Assembly (NCBI RefSeq): GCF_000246895.1 | Contig: NZ_BAEV01000015.1 | Coordinates: 1-49,917, forward strand | Direction of reading: 5' to 3' | From: Clostridium arbusti SL206 | Lineage (GTDB): Bacteria > Bacillota > Clostridia > Clostridiales > Clostridiaceae | DNA length: 49,917 nt | Shown here: piece after piece, positions 43,223-49,917 of the stretch | Layout: every line of letters starts with the position of its first letter | Position numbering within the stretch: the stretch's first letter is position 1 | Notes under the pieces: generated by a model | Database searches by the model: none | The model's input: only the letters and a program-made list of their open reading frames with translations | What the model was told of the DNA's origin: nothing | Position numbers and translations under genes: made by a program

Positions 43223-43340
43223 AAAAAGCTCTCTCTGAACATAATTTAAATGATCCTTGATTCACCCGGAATATTATCTTGAATTAAGTATAATAATCAT
43301 TACTTAATTTAAAATATACGAACATTACGAATTATTACTT

Positions 43341-43790
43341 TTAAGATTGTTTTTGTTCTCTAAGATAAATTTTTATTTCTTCTTTATTTAATTTACGAAT
43401 TTGAACATTAGGACTTTCAATATATTTTTTAGATATATAAACAGGCTTTTCATTCTTACAGAATTTATCTTTGTTCCTCGATAAGTAATTTTTTAGATCT
43501 TCTTCAGTGTGAAAAATTTTATAAGAAATTCTATTATTCTTTCCTACAATTTCATATATTCCGCAAACATCTTTACAAACTACTTCTGCTATTCTCAAAT
43601 ATAATTTAGCAATCTCTAATGTTTTGAAAGGAAAGTTCCACCTATAAACGTTTCTTTTATTATCTTTTTCTATACATATACATCTTCCACATGTTGAACA
43701 TATATATTGAGTATGATTTTCTAAACATTGTTCTGGATTTAAGAGTGGCGTTATTCTTGAATTTTTACTATAGCACTCTTTACATATCAC
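43341..43790 (-). CDS. Zinc-ribbon hypothetical protein
   Basis: A protein of about 149 residues whose N-terminus has two CxxC pairs (CKECYSKNSR and CSTCGRCICIE), a likely zinc ribbon. A basic, helical part follows with no membrane span (KTLEIAKLYLRIAEVVCKD and KIFHTEEDLKNYLSRNKDKF). GTG 43790 is favoured because AGGTGA lies about five bases upstream; GTG 43799 is the alternative. I do not recognise a named family. A nucleic-acid-binding role is only a guess from the zinc ribbon. Confidence 0.68.
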   Translation of the reverse strand: MICKECYSKNSRITPLLNPEQCLENHTQYICSTCGRCICIEKDNKRNVYRWNFPFKTLEIAKLYLRIAEVVCKDVCGIYEIVGKNNRISYKIFHTEEDLKNYLSRNKDKFCKNEKPVYISKKYIESPNVQIRKLNKEEIKIYLREQKQS

Positions 43791-44076
43791 GTTATTCACC
43801 TACTTTATATACTTTTTTTCTTCGCATTTACCTACAAATCAATACTAATTATTTATAAAAAAATCATACCATATTATGGACAAAAAAGTAAATTGCAGTA
43901 CATTCTTTAGTATCATAACATTACAGTTATGTGGCTACTATCTTTAAAATAGAAAATTAATATATACATCAATTTGAAAACTTCATTCAAGATGATATAA
44001 TATATATTATTATTACTTATATGTAATTTCTTATACCAATGTTTTATATTTCTAGATAATGGGGAGTGATTTGTAT

Positions 44077-44439
44077 ATGAATGAAAGTGATTATATAATG
44101 AAATTAATAAAATCAAGTACACAACTATTGGTTACCATTTTTTCAGGGAAAAATGCTATGGATAGTTTGCTTAATGAACAAAATGGTAATGTAACAATTT
44201 CGGAAAATGATTTATTACCAATTATGCTCAATAATTATATAAATGCTGGTAAAATTAATGAAGCTGAAAATATGATATTTGAACATATCGAAACATGTAA
44301 ATCACCCTTCAATCTACAAATAGCTTTATCATTTTATAAAAAACTAAATTTATGGAGTGATGATAAACTTGCCAAATGTAACTTTTCAAGAAATGAAATA
44401 GTAGAAGGCTTAAGAGATGTAAAAAAAATATATGAATAA
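44077..44439 (+). CDS. DUF6483 family protein
   Basis: A 120-residue helical protein (NESDYIMKLIKSSTQLLVTI, then LLPIMLNNYINAGKINEAEN and FEHIETCKSPFNLQIALSFY). The pattern of two helix-turn-helix repeats fits DUF6483, a conserved Firmicute family of unknown function that looks TPR-like. ATG 44077 is chosen over ATG 44059 because GGGGAG lies about ten bases upstream. A terminator follows the stop. Confidence 0.84.
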   Translation: MNESDYIMKLIKSSTQLLVTIFSGKNAMDSLLNEQNGNVTISENDLLPIMLNNYINAGKINEAENMIFEHIETCKSPFNLQIALSFYKKLNLWSDDKLAKCNFSRNEIVEGLRDVKKIYE

Positions 44440-44477
44440 ATTTAGTTTAGTAAAAGTTAAGTGTTTGTAATAATCAT

Positions 44478-44501
44478 AAAAAAAGGCAATGATGCCTTTT
44501 T
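44478..44501 (+). terminator. Terminator of the DUF6483 gene
   Basis: AAAAAGGCA pairs with TGCCTTTTT around AT, with A and T runs on both sides. Confidence 0.88.
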
Positions 44502-44585
44502 AGTTATTGAATAAAATATATCGATACTATAAAGTAGTTATATTTTGATTTTTTATCCAGATAAAAAGTTATTAGATTTATGTTT

Positions 44586-45779
44586 TTATTGAGTAAATCC
44601 ATGCTTTTTTGACATATATGATACAATTAGTGCAAAAATCAATAATATAAACAGTACTTTTGTAAATGAAGCAGCACCAACATTTTTAAGAAGTATTCCT
44701 CCTGCCAAACTGCCACCTGCTATAGCTAAGTTCCATACAGTGGTGCTTATTGACATAGCTATATCCACGCCTTCATCTACAACGGTCTCAGCAAGTGCTG
44801 TACTTAACAATGTTGATGAACCACCAAATGTTAACCCCCAAATAGCAGTACATATATATATAACCATAAAATTATTACTAGCCATGCCAAATACAATTGA
44901 ATCCAATGCAAAAACAGCTATACTAATTAAAACTAACATACGTAACCAACGATCAATCAATAAACCTACGAGCCATATACTTACAAAGGCTGAAATACCA
45001 AAAATAAGTAATGCCAAATCAATATGATTGCTCATACCCAATGATGTAAGAAATGGGACTATATATGTATAAATAATATTATGAGCCAGTATCCAAGTCA
45101 TAATAACAAACAGTATAGGGCGTACTCCAGGAGTAGTAAATATACTTAAGACAGATATGGAAGATTTAGTGGCCTGTCCTGGGTAATCAGGTACTTTTAA
45201 AATTACCCATACTATCAATGTAAGATTAAGCATTGCCATGAATCCAAATATATAGCGCCATCCAATAATATTACCTAAAAAGGTTCCAAGAGGTACACCA
45301 AAAGTTAAGGCAATTGGTATACCTATCATTGCTATAGCTAGCCCTCGTCCTTTAAGCTGATCTGAGACCATGCGTCGAGCATATCCAGGAATCATTCCCC
45401 ATGAAATACCAGCAGATACTCCTGCAAGAAAGCGTGCAATTAGTGTCAATATATAATTAGATGATAATGCTGTGATACTGTTAAAAATAAGGAAACCACA
45501 AATAGATATAAGAAGAAGTGGACGACGTCTCCACCTTTGAGTGACAACAACTAATGGAATAGCGGCTACTAATGAGCCAATAGCATATAAGGTAACCAAC
45601 TGACCAGCAAGACTTTCTGAGATTTTAAGTCCTTTGCTTATCTGTGGTAACAAACCTGCTGGAAGTGTTTCTGTCATAATGGCTGTAAATCCTGTCATAG
45701 CTAGGGCAAGTAATCCTGGCATTGGAAGATAATTAGAATGATTAGAGTTAATTCTATTAGATTTTATATTATTTTTCAT
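44586..45779 (-). CDS. MFS transporter, AraJ/sugar-efflux type
   Basis: A 397-residue proton-coupled exporter with 12 spans. Residues near LAGQLVTLYAIGSLVAAIPL and the motif A-like WRRRPLLLISI lie between spans 2 and 3. ARFLAGVSAGISWGMIPGYA follows and fits the arabinose/drug efflux (AraJ, YdhP) branch. GGGAG precedes the start. It lies 81 bp downstream of the carboxymuconolactone decarboxylase-like gene, and both follow merR, so it probably exports a product of that pathway or a toxic aldehyde-related compound. The substrate is inferred only. Confidence 0.88.
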   Translation of the reverse strand: MKNNIKSNRINSNHSNYLPMPGLLALAMTGFTAIMTETLPAGLLPQISKGLKISESLAGQLVTLYAIGSLVAAIPLVVVTQRWRRRPLLLISICGFLIFNSITALSSNYILTLIARFLAGVSAGISWGMIPGYARRMVSDQLKGRGLAIAMIGIPIALTFGVPLGTFLGNIIGWRYIFGFMAMLNLTLIVWVILKVPDYPGQATKSSISVLSIFTTPGVRPILFVIMTWILAHNIIYTYIVPFLTSLGMSNHIDLALLIFGISAFVSIWLVGLLIDRWLRMLVLISIAVFALDSIVFGMASNNFMVIYICTAIWGLTFGGSSTLLSTALAETVVDEGVDIAMSISTTVWNLAIAGGSLAGGILLKNVGAASFTKVLFILLIFALIVSYMSKKHGFTQ

Positions 45780-45860
45780 TTTGATTTTGCAGCTCCCTTT
45801 ATATTATGTCAATCTTCAAATTTATTACTAAAATAATAATTTAACTGTATTTAAATAAAA

Positions 45861-46652
45861 TTATTCGTTTCTTTCTTTTAAAACTTCTTTTAAAATATTT
45901 GTTCCATTTATAGCTTTTGGGAAACCTGAATAAACAGTAGTTAAAAGCATAATTTCTTTAATTTCATCAGCTGTTAATCCTATATTAAGTCCTGCATTAA
46001 TATGAAATTTTAATTGTGGCTGAGCAGTTCCTAAAGCCGCTAAAGCTGAAATTGTAGAAATCTCCCTATATTTTTTATTTAAATTATTTCTTGCTGCAAT
46101 ATCTGCTTGACCACATACTATAAATTTAACTAAGTCCGGTGAAAAATCATTATAAGTTTCTTCAAGAAAATTTACCTGCTTACTGTCTAATTCAGAAAGT
46201 TCTTTTACACCAACTTCATATCTTTCCATAGGCGAAATTTTATTTGTTGGTTCATCGCCTATACAATCTTTTATTCCTTGCTTTTCACGTTCCTTTAACA
46301 CATTCTTTAACGCGTTCATTGCATTTATACATGCTGGAAAACCAGCGTATGCAGACATTTGAAGTATTATTTCTTTAATTTCATTAATTGTACAACCAAC
46401 ATTTAATGCTCCATTTATGTGAACCTTTAATTGGGGTTCAGCATTTCCAATTGCTGTTAATGCCGCAACTACAGCCATTTCTTTTGATTTTAGATCCAAT
46501 ATATTTCTTGAATATATATCACCCCAAACGTACTCAATCATATACTTAACTAAGTCTGGAAATATATCATTCAAACTATTTTCTACATCCCTACCAGCTT
46601 TTCCATCTACCTCACGCAATTTTATATATCCTCGTTTTAATCTATCTTCCAT
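45861..46652 (-). CDS. Two-domain carboxymuconolactone decarboxylase (CMD) family protein
   Basis: 263 residues forming two tandem CMD/AhpD-like domains (about 20-125 and 155-260). Each has the pattern EIKEIILQMSAYAGFPACIN or EIKEIMLLTTVYSGFPKAIN. The cysteine in GFPAC occurs only in domain 1, and the AhpD CxxC is absent. Members remove or bind reactive organic compounds. ATG 46652 overlaps the end of merR by 11 bp and follows GGAGG. Together with merR upstream and MFS downstream it forms one operon. In B. subtilis a CMD gene (yraC) is controlled by the MerR regulator AdhR, which responds to aldehydes; a similar role is likely here. Confidence 0.9.
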   Translation of the reverse strand: MEDRLKRGYIKLREVDGKAGRDVENSLNDIFPDLVKYMIEYVWGDIYSRNILDLKSKEMAVVAALTAIGNAEPQLKVHINGALNVGCTINEIKEIILQMSAYAGFPACINAMNALKNVLKEREKQGIKDCIGDEPTNKISPMERYEVGVKELSELDSKQVNFLEETYNDFSPDLVKFIVCGQADIAARNNLNKKYREISTISALAALGTAQPQLKFHINAGLNIGLTADEIKEIMLLTTVYSGFPKAINGTNILKEVLKERNE

Positions 46653-47019
46653 TAATATTTTCCTCCATTTCAGTATAAATCTTAATTTTTTTTGCAACAT
46701 AATCTCGTGATTTTAATAACTCTTTAATTTTATCTTCAATTAATGCTAAATGTTCTTTCATAATATTTTTTCTTTCTGTAATAGTTGAATCTCCCATCTT
46801 TCTTAATTGAGCGTATTCTTTCATTTTCTCTATAGTCATTCCAGTTTCTCTAAGTCTATTTATAACTTGAAGCCATTTTATATCTTCTTCACTATAAATT
46901 CTTTTTCCAGATGAGTTTCTTTTTATACTTGTGATTAATCCTATACTTTCATAGTACCTGAGAGTATGTGGTTTTAATTTTATTAATTTTGACACTTCGC
47001 TTATTTCAAATTCTGCCAT
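46642..47019 (-). CDS. MerR-family regulator, AdhR-like
   Basis: A 125-residue regulator. The N-terminal winged helix (FEISEVSKLIKLKPHTLRYY, then ESIGLITSIKRNSSGKRIYS) is followed by a long dimer coiled coil (RKNIMKEHLALIEDKIKELL) and ends without a large effector domain, as in aldehyde-sensing AdhR/NmlR types. ATG 47019 follows GGGAGG; the in-frame TTG 47046 overlaps the promoter. It heads the operon with the CMD gene (11-bp overlap) and the MFS gene. Its promoter has a 19-bp spacer with a perfect palindrome, so it is expected to activate by DNA unwinding. Confidence 0.93.
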   Translation of the reverse strand: MAEFEISEVSKLIKLKPHTLRYYESIGLITSIKRNSSGKRIYSEEDIKWLQVINRLRETGMTIEKMKEYAQLRKMGDSTITERKNIMKEHLALIEDKIKELLKSRDYVAKKIKIYTEMEENINGR

Positions 47020-47041
47020 AGCAATGCCTCCCTTATTTAAA

Positions 47042-47072
47042 AACATACCACTTAAAGTATACTTTAAGTCAA
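47042..47072 (-). promoter_or_regulatory. MerR operator-promoter, AdhR-like box
   Basis: On the minus strand, TTGACT (-35), a 19-bp spacer and TATGTT (-10). The spacer region holds the 20-bp palindrome ACTTAAAGTATACTTTAAGT, i.e. CTTAAAG-N4-CTTTAAG. This is the form I recall for the B. subtilis AdhR site. The overlong spacer is the hallmark of MerR-activated promoters. Confidence 0.86.
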
Positions 47073-47095
47073 GTTATAATTTAAAATTTAATTAA

Positions 47096-47150
47096 GGCAT
47101 ATGAAAATAAATAGTAAGTCAAAGATGCGACGGATATTTTGAAGTCTACG
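47096..47150. repeat. R1 repeat, left half only
   Basis: GGCATATGAAAATAAATA and then AAGATGCGACGGATATTTTGA match the first 55 bp of the R1 elements. The right half is absent; the R3 duplication begins about 20 bp later, so the break is probably linked to that event. Confidence 0.8.
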
Positions 47151-47180
47151 AAGTACAAATAATAAGATTATAACAACCAC

Positions 47181-47233
47181 AAAAAATCAAACCACCAATT
47201 AGTTATATATTATATATAAACTAATTGGTGGTT
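47181..47233 (-). terminator. Terminator within R3 copy 2
   Basis: The same AACCACCAATTAG/CTAATTGGTGGTT hairpin and T run as at 42460-42512. It may end the GNAT transcript after a long 3' region, or a separate small RNA. Confidence 0.75.
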
Positions 47234-47406
47234 AAGCAACACCTAATTCATTTAAATTTTCTGATATTATTTGAATATTCATCACCTTTTTTTGATTTTT
47301 ATATGCTATCTGCATTATAAAATCTGCTATTTTTATTGATTAAATTTTTATTGGACACATATGATTTAATAATTAACATCTGTTAAATTATATTTATACA
47401 ACTTGT

Positions 47407-47480
47407 GAACTGCTCCGACATATAGAAGTAAGAGTTTTCTACTTCCGAGAGTTCGTACTCTAAGACTCTTTATAGGCTTG
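47407..47480 (-). ncRNA. Structured RNA candidate in R3 copy 2
   Basis: The hairpin of copy 1 is kept (GAACTCTCGGAAGTAGAAA pairing with its partner before GTTC), while the loop differs (CTTCTT becomes ACTCTT). The upstream GGGATTTCAAGCC is unchanged, and next to it TTTTGTAAT in copy 1 is CGGGGCAAG here. Stems are conserved and loops vary, which fits selection on RNA or DNA structure. Confidence 0.42.
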
Positions 47481-47851
47481 AAATCCCCTTGCCCCGAGGA
47501 TACTGTACTATAATCATCTGTACATAAGCCTTGAATTAAATATAATTTTTAAGATAAATTTCACTAAATTTTGTGTTCCAATATAGCTTAGCCTCTAGTA
47601 TATCTAGTAAGCTAATTATATTTCATTTCCATTTCCATTTCCATATTCTCAATCTTTTAAACTGTAATAACATTATTATATAGTCATACTTTAAATCAAA
47701 TACTTAATATCTGTATTTTCTATACCCTAATGCCTTTAAACATTTTTTCTTAATCCTTTTATGAATTAGGGCTGCTAGAAGAAGTTTTTTTATATCTTCT
47801 TCATGCTTTTATTATAATGTAAACGTTTATATTTGTCAACTCTTTTTATAT

Positions 47852-48328
47852 TTATTTAGTAAAATATTTTTCATAGAATACTAATGTCATATTGCTATTT
47901 ATAATTTGCATTTTTCCAGTTTTTTCATAACCCAATTTCTCATATAAATAACAATTTCCTCTTTCCTGTAGTATAGTACTTAATTCCCACTTTATTGCAT
48001 CATAATATATCTGTTCAATAATTTGAAAAACTTTTTGTGCAATCCCTTTTTCTTGGTACTCTGGTAATATAAAAATAGGACTTACACCATAGCTTTTATT
48101 ATCTTTTTTTATTATTCTAATCCCACCAACATCCATCCCGTCACTTTTAACAATATAGTAATCTGTAGATGGCTGATTGATTCTACCAATCACTTTTTCT
48201 ATTGGTTCATTTGCAGGATTTATTTCAAAATCTTTATATCTTTCCAATAATGGCATGAATGCTTTAATTTGCATGTGATGAATAGTCTCTGCATCCTTTA
48301 GTTTAGCTTTGATTAAAGATATACCCAT
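47852..48328 (-). CDS. GNAT-family N-acetyltransferase
   Basis: A 158-residue acetyl-CoA-dependent transferase. The central strand (GMDVGGIRIIKKDNKSYGVS) leads to PIFILPEYQEKGIAQKVFQI, the pyrophosphate-binding motif A with a Q-x-x-G-x-A core. The C-terminal YLYEKLGYEKTGKMQIINSN is the usual end. GGAGGGAG precedes the ATG. The acceptor substrate is unknown. A degraded duplicate of this gene is at 43176. A non-coding region of about 620 bp lies downstream before a terminator, unusually long for this genome. Confidence 0.9.
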   Translation of the reverse strand: MGISLIKAKLKDAETIHHMQIKAFMPLLERYKDFEINPANEPIEKVIGRINQPSTDYYIVKSDGMDVGGIRIIKKDNKSYGVSPIFILPEYQEKGIAQKVFQIIEQIYYDAIKWELSTILQERGNCYLYEKLGYEKTGKMQIINSNMTLVFYEKYFTK

Positions 48329-48461
48329 AAAAAGCTCCCTCCGAACATAATTTAAATGATCTTTGATTCATACTTAAACACAATTATTTATCAAGCTAAT
48401 TTATGGTTTAGTGAACTTTAATAGAAAGTTGCGAATTAAATATAGCTATAACCTTTATGTA

Positions 48462-48884
48462 CTATTTACTTTTATATTCATAAGGTTTTATATAAGACTC
48501 TTCTTTATAATCTAATTTATTATATAAATTTTTAACCTTATCTATATCACTATTATGAATTTTATAGGATAAATTATCAATTACAACTTTTCCACCTGAA
48601 AATGTTATTGAATGTTTTTCTTTTCCAGAAGTATGTATAGATAAAGTCCATCCCTTTGTATCGTCTTGCTTCATTTTCTCTTTTTTAATTGAGTTTACAA
48701 CATCCATAACTTTTTTAATATCATCTTTTTTAGTTATTGTTTTTTCTTTTGGTGGACTTGGCAATGTTATTATTGTTAGGCTATCTATATCATTTACATT
48801 AATGTTATCTGCTGAAACTGATTTATTTGCACAACCAGAAAATGTTAACATAGATATTAGTAGAATTAATATTAAATTTTTCAT
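48462..48884 (-). CDS. Small lipoprotein, unknown function
   Basis: A 140-residue exported lipoprotein. The signal peptide MKNLILILLISMLTF ends in the lipobox FSGC, with the lipidated cysteine at about residue 18. The mature part is a compact alpha/beta domain (IDSLTIITLPSPPKEKTITK, then WTLSIHTSGKEKHSITFSGG) ending DYKEESYIKPYEYKSK. Its pattern resembles DUF5301-type lipoproteins, but I am not sure. AAGGAAG precedes the ATG. It is monocistronic. Confidence 0.8.
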   Translation of the reverse strand: MKNLILILLISMLTFSGCANKSVSADNINVNDIDSLTIITLPSPPKEKTITKKDDIKKVMDVVNSIKKEKMKQDDTKGWTLSIHTSGKEKHSITFSGGKVVIDNLSYKIHNSDIDKVKNLYNKLDYKEESYIKPYEYKSK

Positions 48885-48952
48885 AAATACAACACTTCCT
48901 TATTTCCATATTTTATTTATTAGAAATATAGATAGACTTCATATGTGGCAAT

Positions 48953-49610
48953 TTATGACGCTTTCCTTTTTATAGAAAGCATTCCCCATATACTTATACT
49001 TGCAGCCATAATTATTGAATAAACTACAAATAGAAAATATGGCACAATACTACCTTGATTATATTCGGGACTTATCAAAAAAAGATTCAAGCATAAATTT
49101 CCTACAAAATGCCATATGGAAGCTGGAATAACATTCCCTTCTGATTTTTTAGTGACCCAGTAATATCCAAAACTATCTGCAATACACTCAATTAAAAATA
49201 AAATTAATGGTGCTGACATAGTTCCTAACCAAAAAAAATGATAATGCCATAACGCCCAAACGCTGCCAAGAAGTATAGGTGTTATTAAATTACCGCAAAA
49301 CTTATCTAATTTTTCTTGTAAAAATCCTCTCCATCCAATTTCTTCTGCAATAAAAGCCCACATAACTATTATCAGTTTTTTTGAAGTAATACCTGTTATA
49401 AACGGAGTACTATCCACAAAAATCAGAGATGTTAACTTTGTAATAGTTAATACAGCTAACGGTAGTATTACTGATAATACAATATAGCGTATTTTTATAT
49501 TATCAAAATAGCACTTTTTTAAAAATATTCGTATTCCTGCACCGCCACCCAAAATTGCAGTTACAATCAATGCTGCAAGTGTTGGTGTCATTGCTTCTCT
49601 CTGACCCCAT
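48953..49610 (-). pseudogene. CPBP intramembrane protease, 5' end cut by an IS
   Basis: The genuine part has about 215 residues with five or six spans and the CPBP motifs: EEIGWRGFLQEKL (EExxxR), SVWALWHYHF (motif 2 histidine) and IWHFVGNLCLN (motif 3). These define glutamic-type intramembrane proteases related to bacteriocin self-immunity and Rce1. Upstream of about 49610 the frame continues antisense through an IS3-type OrfA gene (49674 onward), so its first 100 residues are not CPBP sequence. The native start was probably lost when the IS inserted. An internal start at ATG 49591 could give a shortened protein lacking span 1. Confidence 0.75.
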
Positions 49611-49673
49611 AATAACCTTCGACAGAATCTAACGAGCATGGTAGTATAAAAATACACAGTGGAGGTTAGAACT

Positions 49674-49917
49674 ATGGGAAGAAGAAAGTATACTTTAGAT
49701 GAAAAAATAAAAATAGTTGAAGAATTAAATAAAGGGTTAACTAATGCACAAATATGCAAAAAATATGAAATTACATCATCAACATTATCTACATTTAAGA
49801 AGCAGCTTAATGTAATTAATGCAACAGAGCCAAAGGATAAAAAGGCTACGCCTAAAGAAAAAGCTCTAGAAGAAGAAAACCGTAAACTTAAAGAGCTTAT
49901 TGGCAAAAAAGAGCTAG
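49674..49917 (+). mobile_element. IS3-family OrfA (partial at window end)
   Basis: ATG after GGAGGT encodes MGRRKYTLDEKIKIVEELNK, then GLTNAQICKKYEITSSTLST and a C-terminal leucine zipper (ALEEENRKLKELIGKKEL). This is a helix-turn-helix plus zipper OrfA, expected to be followed by OrfB with the DDE domain after a -1 frameshift. No stop appears before the end of the window. The element's left end lies about 60 bp upstream, near 49610, within the CPBP gene. A short relic of a related OrfA start is at 18170-18238. Confidence 0.85.

Larger units (their letters stand above)
42452..43264. repeat. R3 segmental duplication, copy 1
   Basis: This block is about 95% identical by eye to 47172-48370. It includes a terminator hairpin, a structured hairpin, about 400 bp of conserved non-coding sequence and the two ends of a GNAT gene. 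Copy 1 lacks about 383 bp from the middle of that GNAT gene; the deletion joins two short GCAT-T repeats. Confidence 0.9.
47172..48370. repeat. R3 segmental duplication, copy 2 (complete)
   Basis: The full-length version of the block at 42452-43264: terminator hairpin, 600 bp of non-coding sequence with a structured hairpin, and an intact GNAT gene. Identity with copy 1 ends abruptly on both sides. Confidence 0.9.

Noticed and set aside
48953-49906. 317-residue CPBP reading frame taken at full length
   Set aside because: The first 100 codons are antisense to an IS3-type OrfA gene with its own strong ribosome binding site, so they are not part of the protease.

Overview
The window comes from a low-GC, endospore-forming Firmicute, most likely a Clostridium or a close relative. 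The evidence is strong AT bias, purine-rich GGAGG-type ribosome binding sites, a GerA-type germinant receptor operon, a sigma-G-like promoter, an L-box lysine riboswitch and many clostridial families (DUF3784, DUF6440, DUF6483, LonA). It is ordinary chromosome with a large accessory and decaying fraction. I see no rRNA, tRNA, CRISPR array or phage genes.

Layout. 0.3-4.2 kb: a BcrAB-like ABC exporter, a DUF1648 membrane protein and an orphan histidine kinase whose 3' end is fused to a DUF3784 relic. 4.3-8.8 kb (minus strand): transaldolase, Nudix hydrolase, a HhH/PD-(D/E)XK-like protein and dapA under a lysine riboswitch. 8.8-13.6 kb (minus): decayed TetR and DUF998 genes, a second BcrAB-like exporter, and an AgrC/AgrA-like two-component pair. 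A perfect pair of 9-bp direct repeats with 21-bp period lies upstream of that exporter and is a plausible LytTR operator linking the two. 13.6-18 kb: gerAA-gerAC-gerAB plus a 42-residue membrane protein, with a hairpin repeat inserted inside the operon. 18-21.3 kb: a scrap-rich zone with an IS relic, two paralogous small genes with sigma-G-like promoters (one truncated), and an isolated mreB-like gene. 21.7-25.8 kb: a protein with a natural histidine tail, then marR, nfu-like and lon. 25.8-36.4 kb: a BNR-like membrane protein, an APH-family kinase, a YnfA-like protein, a pentapeptide-repeat protein, a frameshifted nuclease-helicase, a nonsense-mutated isochorismatase-like hydrolase, a HxlR relic, an AAA/PD-(D/E)XK protein and a deleted GNAT gene. 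36.4-44.5 kb: HAD, Old Yellow Enzyme, M20 peptidase, CorA and small conserved proteins. 44.5-47.1 kb: a MerR (AdhR-like) - carboxymuconolactone decarboxylase - MFS operon with a textbook MerR operator. 47.1-49.9 kb: GNAT, a lipoprotein and a CPBP protease whose 5' end is cut by an IS3-type element running off the window.

Three repeat families tie the window together. R1 is about 158 bp and folds as one long hairpin (2886, 27390, partial 47096, possible end at 39162). R2 is a double-hairpin element of about 137-241 bp (14919, 19262, 37640, and a diverged trace near 22130). R3 is a segmental duplication (42452 and 47172) that carries a long non-coding block with a compensating hairpin and a terminator next to a GNAT gene; one copy of that gene has an internal deletion. 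R1 and R2 look like non-autonomous mobile elements.

The best candidates for something undescribed are the R3 structured RNA, the paralogous forespore-type small proteins, the poly-A frameshift in the nuclease-helicase, and the orphan HhH-nuclease-like protein. All identifications come from reading the sequence and from knowledge of the families; no database search was run.
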